From contig JAQGBZ010000460.1 of assembly GCA_034687125.1 (NCBI GenBank), positions 1 through 45,239 on the forward strand: 45,239 nt of DNA, written 5' to 3'. Under the pieces are notes generated by a model, which saw only the letters and a list, made by a program, of their open reading frames with translations, was not told where the DNA came from and did no database searches. Positions 1 to 8,856 of this stretch are shown piece after piece. Positions within the stretch are counted from its first letter, which is position 1, and each line of letters starts with the position of its first letter. The DNA comes from Neelides folsomi (Eukaryota > Arthropoda > Collembola > Neelipleona > Neelidae). Position numbers and translations under genes: made by a program.

Positions 1-273
1 TTTGGGATCAATTTTTTTCACGCCCCATTTTGGCAAAGCAATGAGTTAATGCGTGTCTCTGATAGAATTATACACAACATATTCCCGCCTAAAAATTCCC
101 GCTAATATAAAGGTTATGCATATTAAGACTAAGACCACCCGCAATTTTTTTTCTCTAAACACCCTCTGTACCTTTCAATTATTTATGATCAAACTCTGTT
201 CGTTTGAACATTAACATTTGATAAAGAAAATGTATAAAGTTTGAAGGAAAACTTGTAATTTTCTCTTTTCCAG
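1..273. other. Intron of the first CUB gene (left window edge)
   Basis: No coding exon was found here. The stretch ends in a pyrimidine-rich tract and a CAG acceptor (271-273) in front of the first visible CUB exon. It is therefore most simply the 3' part of an intron whose donor lies outside the window. The beginning of the first CUB domain must also be outside. Confidence 0.6.
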
Positions 274-3188
274 TTGTCTCAATAAAACTGACATGATTCG
301 TGTCCTCGATGGCTCAAGTCCAAATTCACCCGTCATTTCCCACATCTGTAATACATTGAAGGATTATGAAGTAAGATTATTATTTTGATGAATTTGCGCT
401 TTTTTCTACTTTTAATACAAAAAACGAAACCTCGTTGAATTTTCTCGAGGAGAGGAAATTAAATAATAAAGCCATTTCTTTTCCCATTCTAACTTTCCGC
501 GAGTGTCGACATAAATTAGGAATAAAAAACTTAATTAGATCGTCTCGAGCGGCCCGCACTTGCAAATCGAATTCATCGCAAACTCGGAAAGTCCCGGAAA
601 CGGATTCAGGGGAAAGTTTCATTTCGTGAAAGTCCAATTGGACCAGCAGTTTGGGTTCGACCCCGTACGGTTCCAAGCCGGTCATATCTACACGGGTAAT
701 TAGCTCCTATTCAAATCCTCATTACCAAAATCCTCATTTGCAAATGACTCAAATGAGGAAAGTCGTTTAATTTCAAATGGCTCCTTTTCTCCTCTTTAAT
801 TCATCCATTTAACTTTGAGTCTCAATGCATAAGTTGAAGGATGGCGGAAATGAGGTGCATTTTAATGAGGGGGAGTGTGAAGGAATTAAGAGTGAAAACT
901 TGTGTTTAATCAACAGAGCTGCTCAATTATGGGGAAGACGGATTGCCACAAGCCTCTACTTTGGGTATGAACACTTTCCCCTTGTGCCCACTTCCCCTCA
1001 AACTTCCTTAGTTGAGAGTCAACCACAAGAAGTTTTTTAATTTATTTATTAGAACTTATTTACCAAATCTTCTCCTGTCTCTTTCAAATACATAAACTCC
1101 TTGTCAGTCCCAATCCGCAATGCGCATTCCATGAAATTAAAATTCAACAGTTTGTTCAAACTCCCAATTAGATATTTAACATAAAATACATATTTACCTT
1201 TTCAGCTAAATTATTAAATTATTCGTACAGTTTTCGTTGTTTTCGATGTATTAAATTGTATTTTATGACTAAATTAGAAACATTGTATAGGTTAAGTAGT
1301 TATTTCGTTTGTGATTGATTCAAAATAGTTCCTCAATGCAACCAAGCCATTACGAGTGATGCTGGACGAAATGGAAGTTTTAGTTCACCACATTACCCGA
1401 CTCCTTATCCAGCGACGCATTGCCGCTACGACTTTGTCGGCCACGGGTATATCCTTTATATCCATTTCCTGATTTAATGGCCGAGTTTACTTTTTAATTT
1501 TTACACAGGAAAGAGCACGTGCAGATCGTCTTCACTGATTTTAATCTCTTCCGGCCCGAGGATCGACCCTCGAATAAGTAAGCGGGAGAAAAAGTTTTCT
1601 CATAAAAAGTCAATTGGGATTCTTAGGAATTGGTGAAGTTATACGCGGTGTTCCATTAGGACGTGGAGAGCCCTTCGACGCCTTTGCCCCAATAAAATGG
1701 GATTTCCATGTTTTTCATTTGCCTGTGGACAGGAGCCGGGCGGGGGGTGGGGACGCAACCGGGAGATCCTTTTGTAATATTAGGGAAATTGTAATTTATG
1801 ATGATGACATCCCAAGAGACCTTCAGAAATTGTTCCCTTCAATCTCAGCCACTTTCTCCATTTTTCTCTTGAGGGATGGGAGAAGGACCGAAGGGTGAAA
1901 TCGCCCATTCACCGTCCCTTACATAACTTATAACTATACCTACGTATTACTACTTAACTTCTGTAGAAATGATTAGTCTTTGACATTGGACAGCTGTGCG
2001 GGGGCCGACGTTCTCTCCGTCTTCGTTTACTCGGAAGGGAGCTTGGCGAAGATTGATGACTTTTGCGGTTCCACCGAACCACCGACCATCATGTCAAATG
2101 GACACAAATTGACTCTTGAACTCAAAGCTCCGTTCTCGGCTCGCTACGTCCGCGGCTTTCACGCTCTCTACTACTTCGTAGAAGGCAAGAGCCATCAATA
2201 AGAATTCCAATTTTGGTCCCAATCCAAAGAAAATGAGTTAAAGTATTTGTTTTCCATTTAGATTTTGGAATGAGGAGCGGGCGGCAGCTGGCCGAATACC
2301 CCTGTGCCTTTCTTTTCAATTCGTCCCGGGAATCCAATGGGTATATGAATGGATATAATCTAGTTAATATGCATTAATATAAACGTAAAATATACACAAA
2401 ATAAACATCTTCCACAATGGAAGTCGTAAAATTAATCTGTGGATGAAAGTACATGGGTTAAGTTGTGGAATTGCATGTGTGGAAGTCTAAATACTACTCA
2501 TATTTACCTTGGCTGGATATATATATTTATGAGTTTAAGTCAATGGCGCATGAAGATTATTGAGTGGAGATTTTTGGATTTGATTTCAGGACGTTCAGAA
2601 GCCCAAATTACCCGGGCCTCTACCCGAGAGATACGGAATGCCACTATTTTTTCCATGGAGTTGAGGCGGAACATGTCGAGATATCTTTTTCCCACTTTCA
2701 CCTCATCGGCTCTCCACCGTAATCCATTTATTCCCCGCCCCTCTCCACTTCAACTCACGAAGAACATACCGTATTCTTTAGGTGCTCAGTAAATTCGGAC
2801 ACGTTGGAATTCTCGAATTATATGCCGGCGGATAGTCAGTTCAACTTATACTGTGGGACCCTCAAGGCATTCGAGATCATATCCGAGCGGAAATTCTTCA
2901 GGGTAACATTCAGATCTGATGGGAGATCAGATGGAACTGGATTCGAGGCAACGTACACCTTCACTGATAAGGTCAACCTAAATGTCAAACGGACTCTATC
3001 CAATTCCACAAGACTCGAGATAAACCGTAAGATTTAATATTCCTGGATAGGGATTACATAATTGGAAATCTTAAATAAGTATTTCTTAAAATTGGATACT
3101 TTTTTACACTTTCTCTCTTTTAGACCAAAATGTTGCGTTCCTATCAGCAATGCTCCTGCTCACGTTACTCAAAGTTTATTTCATATGA
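274..3188 (+). CDS. CUB-domain membrane-anchored protein, copy A (5' partial; SOL-1-like)
   Basis: Visible exons: 274-370, 539-695, 917-964, 1329-1446, 1509-1577, 1994-2184, 2262-2340, 2590-2718, 2782-3026 and 3124-3188. They join in consistent phase into 398 residues ending at a TGA. The product has the second half of one CUB domain (DMIRVLDG, then IVSSGPHLQIEF), a short linker, and two full CUB domains. The second domain has THCRYDF, VFTDFNLF, GADVLSVFVY and DDFCGS; the third has NGTFRSPNYPGLYP, ECHYFF and TLEFSNYMP. CUB domains are extracellular beta-sandwich interaction modules. The last 20 or so residues are hydrophobic (AFLSAMLLLTLLKVYFI) and run to the stop, which suggests a GPI signal or tail anchor. 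The layout recalls arthropod 'suppressor of lurcher 1' (SOL-1)-like proteins, glutamate-receptor accessory factors; this assignment is tentative. The intron at 2185 has a GC donor. Exon coding is visibly G+C-richer than in copy B. Confidence 0.85.
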
Positions 3189-3963
3189 AATTCGACAATC
3201 TTCGCATGTATGATAAATATTGATAAATGATGTAATGACTTTTATTAATACACTGATACAATTGATAATTTATATTATTTTCTTAAATGGTAAATTAATA
3301 CTTATATTTAACTGTAACTTTCGGAGATTGTTAAATATTGTTAATAAAAAAATTATTGGGTTTAAAAATGTGATTCAAATGCCTTAACTCTTTAATGAGT
3401 ACTAATGGTAATGTGTAATTAATAATTAATGTAAAATTTATTTAAACCTTGTATAAGTAGTACTCTATTTACTAATCGTGGTAATATGAAGAGTAATATT
3501 GTGGTAAATTATATAATATTACAAAGTAAAAATAAAGAATTAATCTTAAAATGGACTTTGCTGAATCTTTCACTAATTTGGATTTGAATATTCATCAACT
3601 CATATTTTCATACATAAAGCAATCTCAATATGAATGCAAAATGAATTACATAAAGAAATATTGAAGAGATGGAGCAAATATGAAGCGAGGACATTGTGAG
3701 AAAGAGCAAACAAATTATAAATGTGTTGTTTTCTCCCCCTTTGTAGCAACTTTTCCCGTTCTTTTTGGTCAAATACCGAGGGGATGAAAGCCCGAATTCG
3801 TCTTGCGCTAGAATTATTGACAAAATCTCTTCACTCACTTTCCAACTCCCATCTCATTCTGAGATCACACAAATATTTACTTCAAATCTTTTCTCTTTTA
3901 ATGGATAAACTTCAAAATTAACAACTTGATAACAAAAGTAGAGAAATAATTAGATAACTCAAT
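3189..3963. other. Spacer between the two CUB genes
   Basis: A+T-rich DNA with only short, composition-driven open frames on both strands. It should hold the 3' UTR of copy A and the promoter and 5' UTR of copy B. I see no convincing TATA box or third CUB fragment. Confidence 0.5.
3343..3348 (+). terminator. Candidate polyadenylation signal of CUB copy A
   Basis: AATAAA lies about 155 nt after the TGA of copy A and is the first canonical hexamer downstream. The region is A+T-rich, so a chance match is possible. Confidence 0.4.
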
Positions 3964-6052
3964 ATGTGCTTTTACTTTTATACTTCAATTCTTCTTTCCC
4001 TCTGTCATTTTGCTAGTCCTTTAAAAGCAACCACATATCTATCCAATGGTAATATTTACAAAACTATTTTTATATTAAGTTATAAAGCACTACTACTTAA
4101 TTATTTACCTTTATATTAATTAATTAATACTTACCTATATAATGTAGTTATATTGTAATAAATACTACAAATCATGTAATATATCTGTAAATATATTTTT
4201 TATTATTATGAATTTATTTAGTTCAAGAGTGTCATCAACCATTTACCAGTGATTTTTTACTGAATGGAACAATATCTTCGCATGGCTATCCTCAGGTTTG
4301 TAAATATTAAATTGATGTAATATATTAAATATTTAAATATTATTATTAAACATTAGATATTATTATTATATATTTTTATTATATTATACACAACTCCTCT
4401 ATTTGAATATATGGTATATGTACTTAAAGTAATGTATTCCAATTGTTTGATTCTTTAGATGTATCAACCCAAAACTCATTGTCGCTACGACTTCATTGGC
4501 CGAAATTCTGAAAGAGTTCAAATTATATTTACCGACTTTAATTTATACCATCCAGAGAGAAACTCAAGCGAGTAAGGTTTTTGAGTTTGTACCTTATATT
4601 TTTTTAAAAAACTTATCGTTAGTAATATTGTACTTATTATGAACACTGATAATTCTTCAAATACTAATCAAATTCAAGGATGATATAAAATATATAGGTT
4701 CCAATGATGTTACTTATCAAATAATTTGTAATATTAAAAATCTATTTTGTAGTTGTGGAGGGGCGGATATGCTTTCAGCATTTGTGTACTCCATCGACGG
4801 AGTGTTGTCGAGATTGGATGACTTTTGTGGATCGACGACTCCTCTTTCCATCATGTCAAATGGGCCAAAATTGACGCTAGAATTTAATGCACCAATGTCT
4901 TCAAGATACATTAGAGGATTTAACGCCATTTACTCCTTTGTTAAAGGTGAATATATCAAAATTATAAAAACTATTATCCTTTTCTATTAAATGTTATATT
5001 TTTAAATATTTTATTATTGTTAATCTTATGTCACTTATAATGCTCCAGACTTTGGAATCAAAACTGGAAAGCAGTTGAACGACCAATGCTACTTCAAATT
5101 TAATAGCTCTGAAACTTCAAATGGTAAGTATCAGCTCTTTTTTATCTTTAAAATATACTCATATTCGTTAGAGAGGAATTCTAATTAAGATATTGAATAT
5201 ATTAACTATGATACATGTGATAATATAAATATTGCTAAAATTAAAATGTTTGTAAAATGCTCACATTTCCTTCCAAAAGGAACATTTACAAGGTAAAAAT
5301 TGTTTCTTTTAAATTAAAAATTAAAAATATATGAAATGACTCATATTAATATTTTAGCCCCAACTATCCCGGGTATTATCCGAGAGAGACCGAATGCCAT
5401 TACTTGTTTTATGGTAACGGAAACGAAAATGTCGAAATTTACTTCACGTATTTTCACATTGATGGAGTCCAGCCGTAAGTTAGAATTCTCAAAATGATAA
5501 ATTCGCAATTAAATTCTATTCTTATTTTTGTATTTATTTATTACGTAAAATTCTTTAACATTTGTTAGATGTGAAGGAGATACTCATTCAGACTACGTGG
5601 AGTTTTCTAACTACATGCCGATTGATCGGAAATTCGATCGTCAGTGCGGATCCCTCCGGGAACGAAAAATCAAATCAGATCGGAAATTTTTCCGTGTAAC
5701 GTTCAAATCCAACGATAGGTATGACGCTACGGGATTTCACGCCACATACCAATTCTCCGATAAGAGCAATCATCTTACCATACGGAATGTTAGATCAACT
5801 TCTCAAGGTATTACAAATAATGAAATACTAATATATCAATATCAATATCAAATATCATTAAATACGATCTTATCAGTTTCCTGATGAGAATGTATTAATA
5901 TTTGTGTATGTTTTTATAGTCTATGAATATTAATAAACATTATGCCTAATGAAATACTACAATATTAGTAATGTCAACTTCATTAATGTTTTTCAGCTAT
6001 TCGTCTATCCTTCTGCTGCATCTTTATTTCAACACTCATTGGTCGTTTTTAA
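3964..6052 (+). CDS. CUB-domain secreted/GPI-type protein, copy B (complete; SOL-1-like)
   Basis: Nine exons: 3964-4048, 4222-4295, 4459-4571, 4753-4946, 5049-5123, 5280-5292, 5358-5474, 5569-5807 and 5997-6052. They give 321 residues with all phases matching. The ATG opens a signal peptide (FYTSILLSLCHFA). Two CUB domains follow: one with NGTISSHGYP, HCRYDF, FTDFNLY and GADMLSAFVY; one with NGTFTSPNYPGYYP, ECHYLF, DYVEFSNYMP and KFFRVTF. They are joined by a DFGIKTG linker. The short hydrophobic C-terminus (LSFCCIFISTLIGRF) may be a GPI signal, but it is weaker than in copy A. The protein aligns with the last two CUB domains of copy A and shares several intron positions and phases (for example the phase-1 join VQEC versus VPQC). 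It is a tandem paralogue with its own start rather than further exons of copy A, because copy A ends in a stop and a signal peptide intervenes. Exon 6 is only 13 nt. The SOL-1 relation is inferred. Confidence 0.88.
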
Positions 6053-6074
6053 ACCTAAAGCCCATACAACTTGC

Positions 6075-6080
6075 AATAAA
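6075..6080 (+). terminator. Polyadenylation signal of CUB copy B
   Basis: AATAAA lies 23 nt after the TAA. The convergent cuticle gene ends less than 200 nt further on, so the two 3' ends are very close. Confidence 0.6.
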
Positions 6081-6138
6081 ATTCCAAGATTATTGATTTC
6101 TTAAGAATTGTTTTATTATCAAACCAAATCATAAATTA

Positions 6139-6144
6139 TTTATT
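6139..6144 (-). terminator. Candidate polyadenylation signal of the cuticle gene
   Basis: AATAAA on the minus strand, about 130 nt past the stop at 6272-6274. A second copy sits at 6112-6117. If the distal one is used, the transcript ends within about 30 nt of the opposing CUB copy B signal. Confidence 0.4.
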
Positions 6145-6271
6145 GAAAAAATGAAGTATTTGATTCAGAGAAGTACAGAAATTATGTAATTCACATCTCG
6201 AAACTAAATTCAATTTTTTAAAAAAATTACCAAACTAATTAATTTTTGAGATAGGAAATGATGATGACAAA

Positions 6272-7240
6272 TTATGATTCAATGTTGTAGTTAAATCCTG
6301 ATCCTGGATTTTGAGAAACAGACACTTTGGTTGCTCTTTGTTGACCGTGAGGGTTGTAGTATTGTTGAGGTTGAGGTTGTTGCTGTTGTTGCTGAAATTG
6401 GTTGAAATTATTCAAACTGTTTCCAAAAGGCTGTTGGGGTTGAGGTGCTGGGAAATTTTGAAATTGTTGTTGTTGTGGAACGTTTTGGAACTGTTGTTGT
6501 GGCTGAATAGGAGGGAAATTTTGAAATTGTTGTTGAGGCTGTTGGGGGAAATTTTGGAACGGTTGTTGTGGTTGAATAGGAGGGAAATTTTGAAATTGTT
6601 GCTGGGGTTGATTGAAGAACTGTTGTTGTTGCTGTGGCTGAGGATTGTAATATTGTGGTTGTTGTTGCTGAGGATTGTAAAACTGGGGTTGTTGGGGTTG
6701 ATTGTAGAACGGCTGTTGTTGCTGCTGCTGGGGCTGAGCAGGTTGAGGTTGAGGAGCTTTTGGCAAATGATCTCCTTCCACCATGAAACCGTCTTTTCCA
6801 GCCTTGTATTTAACCGTAATGAGTTTACCTTCCGGATCGGTATATTGATATTGCCCTTGAACCTCTCCATCAGCATTCACTGGAATATTTTATTAGCAAT
6901 TAATTAATTATAAATTCTACTACTATTATATGTTACTCTCTGTGTGTTTTGGCATTATATAAATATGACGTTACCGGTTTCGGTTCTCGCCGAGTCTCCC
7001 GCATTATAGTTTGTTCCGAGATCTTGACAGGAGACTGAAACAGCAATAGCTGCTACCAAAATCACCTATAAGAATTGTTTTTAGAAGAATTAATTAAAAT
7101 TCTTGTTACATTCAAAAATAAAGAAAAGTAATTGTTTACTATACTTTAAGGATTCGTTATTTTAAATACAGGTATAATTATTGTTTTGATAAAATAGTTA
7201 AATTGCAAATGATGTAAATTACTTGTAAAAATCGGGCCAT
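6272..7240 (-). CDS. Cuticle protein, Rebers-Riddiford type with Pro/Gln-rich tail
   Basis: Three exons on the minus strand: 7223-7240, 6975-7065 and 6272-6879, coding 238 residues. The first two exons encode a signal peptide (MARFLQVILVAAIAVSVSCQ), split after residue 6 as is usual in arthropod cuticle genes. Residues 37-80 hold the C-terminal part of a chitin-binding RR motif (GQYQYTDPEGKLITVKY, then DGFMVEGDHLP). Of the consensus, the aromatic G-x-Y-x-Y, DPEGK and GDHLP blocks are visible. The N-terminal half of an extended RR consensus looks short. The remaining two thirds is low-complexity Pro/Gln/Phe/Asn sequence with imperfect repeats such as QFQNFPPIQPQQ and poly-Gln runs, giving a tail likely to be flexible and cross-linkable. 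The protein is expected to be secreted into the exoskeleton and to bind chitin. Open frames on the plus strand here are Leu-rich shadows of the Gln codons. Confidence 0.9.
6390..6780 (-). repeat. Coding Pro/Gln repeat tract in the cuticle gene
   Basis: Imperfect tandem repeats in the coding strand encode units such as QFQNFPPIQPQQ, QFYNPQQQQ and runs of 5-6 Gln. CAA and CAG codons are mixed, so this is an old degenerate repeat rather than a fresh pure CAG expansion. Length variation between individuals is likely. Confidence 0.8.
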
Positions 7241-7295
7241 TGCGAAGAGTATTCGAAGAAACAGAAGTGTGAAATTCACGCTGGGTTGGTTCTAC

Positions 7296-7303
7296 TTATA
7301 TAT
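7296..7303 (-). promoter_or_regulatory. TATA box of the cuticle gene
   Basis: A TATATAAG-like element on the minus strand lies about 55-60 nt upstream of the ATG at 7240. This predicts a transcription start near 7265 and a very short 5' leader, typical of strongly and stage-specifically expressed cuticle genes. Confidence 0.6.
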
Positions 7304-8402
7304 GAGGAGGCAAAACCTAGGAGTTGAAAGGAAATTGTGAGGATGAAGCAGCACTTTGTTTCTCCTTAAGGACGCCCCTCAATGTCAATCTTTAAATGTT
7401 TCTTCTCCATTGAGATGATGTATGGTGGGAGTGGGAGTTTGATTGGGATGTATGGAGTGGTTGCGAATCAATCAATTCTGCCTATTCCCTTTCCATAGGA
7501 GAAGAATGGACAATTACGGCCCTCCAGGGCCAACCACATGTGTTTCCTCAATAGCTTCCTTCCTCGAGCTCCAAAAGTCCAACAATGGGGATTTGGACAT
7601 CATCCGCCCTAATTGGCAACCAACAATCATCGCCACATTTTGAACAACTCAAATTCGGAGACCTCCACTTCCTCACAAAGGTAGAATTTAAGGTCGAATC
7701 GCAATTGTAAATCTTCTTTTTATAAATATCCAAGTGCAAAAAACTGTAGAGGTATCCTTAATAATTTGACCATTTTGATTTTTACATATTTGTGAAAGAA
7801 TTTGGGTGAATTTCATTTGTTGTATTTTATGAAATAAATGAATTTTTTGTTTAATTACGCTCAAAATTTTATTGAATTACACTATTTTCTATCGAAGGAT
7901 GATTTAAATTGTTTAATCAAGTTGGTTGAGTAAATCGTAAATACATAAAATAATATATTTATTACTATCCAATATGCTATGTGCGTTTTGAACTGTTTTT
8001 AATTGGTATCATATATATCTTTACATGGTTGTCATTTGAATCCAATATTTGCAAGAATAATTAACTCTTTGTTATTGTATGGTCCGTAAGTAAATACACA
8101 AAGTCATCTTGTAATTGTTGCGATCGAGTTGATGAAGTTATTTCCCATATCCTTTAAAGATAACAAATACAGATTTGCATTATAATCTCTTAAAAATGTA
8201 ACATTTTGAAGTACATTAAAGAATATAAAGTGAGAAAATCTCAATGTTTCTAATCAAGGTTAATGATCGATAAATCACATTAGTAATGAATAATTTACAT
8301 ACAATGTAAGCATTAGTGTAATTGTTAAACATGTAGTGCTATAATACAATATGTGCATAAATATATAATGTATATTATATTCTACTAATAATAGTACTAC
8401 AA
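7304..8402. other. Intergenic stretch, cuticle gene to small-peptide gene
   Basis: No supported gene. A G+C-richer patch around 7360-7660 gives open frames of about 60 residues on both strands, but they lack a domain, signal peptide or splice context. The remainder is A+T-rich. Cis-elements of the cuticle gene and the 3' end of the minus-strand peptide gene should lie here. Confidence 0.5.
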
Positions 8403-8759
8403 TTACATTACCAGTATACATTCTATCTGAAAATGTGCAATTAATTTTAATTGGTTATTCGTAGTAAAATTCGCAAAAGAAGAATTACCGTATCCACGAT
8501 GACCATAGCCGCCATGTCCATACCCTCTATGTCCATATCCACCGTGTCCGTATCCTCCATGACCGTAACCCCCTGGACATTAATTGTGTTAAATTCAGAT
8601 TATGGGTATTAAACTCATATATTATTAATAATAATCCCAATATAAAAGTTCACCATAATGTCGACGACGATAATAGCCAGCTTGGGCAAAATGTGTCGAA
8701 AGAATGGAAGCGATGAACAAAAAGAGGACGAGAAAAGCTCCAATTTTCCCAGAAATCAT
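8403..8759 (-). CDS. Small secreted Gly/Tyr/His-rich repeat peptide
   Basis: Two exons on the minus strand: 8654-8759 and 8403-8572. A clear signal peptide (residues 1-26, core GAFLVLFLFIASILS, cleavage near FAQA-GYY) is followed by an Arg patch (YYRRRHYG) and about six GYGHGG/GYGHRG units. Such Gly/Tyr/His repeats occur in arthropod cuticular peptides and in antimicrobial or metal-binding peptides of the shepherdin type; I cannot choose between them. The splice keeps the frame (phase 1). The 3' end is uncertain: read straight through, the frame adds a non-repetitive tail (NSSFANFTTNNQ...) and stops at 8403, giving 91 residues. A possible donor directly after the last repeat (GGATACG|gtaatt) could remove about 60 nt and change the C-terminus. 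The TATA box at 8849-8856 supports it as a real gene. Confidence 0.72.
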
Positions 8760-8848
8760 CTTGACAAAATACCGAAAATCGGGAGTAAAGTGAAGTAGTG
8801 AATCTGACAATGAATTACTTCTGACTCCCAAGATCTTTTAAATGAGAG

Positions 8849-8856
8849 TATTTATA
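8849..8856 (-). promoter_or_regulatory. TATA box of the small-peptide gene
   Basis: TATAAATA on the minus strand lies about 90 nt upstream of the ATG at 8759. It predicts transcription starting near 8820 and a leader of about 60 nt. Position and strand fit only this gene. Confidence 0.55.

Noticed and set aside
1614..1898. 94-codon open frame inside a CUB copy A intron, G+C-rich
   Set aside because: It lies between two exons that join in phase into a clean CUB domain. It has no domain, and including it would break the alignment with copy B.
3189..3963. Possibility that CUB copies A and B are one gene
   Set aside because: Copy A has a stop after a hydrophobic tail, and copy B starts with its own signal peptide, so two genes fit better.
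6311..6907. 198-codon Leu/Arg-rich frame on the plus strand
   Set aside because: It is the antisense shadow of the Gln codons of the cuticle tail. It has no promoter, and its composition is explained entirely by the opposite strand.
7443..7739. Overlapping 63-66-codon frames on both strands
   Set aside because: No signal peptide, domain or splice context; such lengths are expected by chance in a G+C-richer patch.
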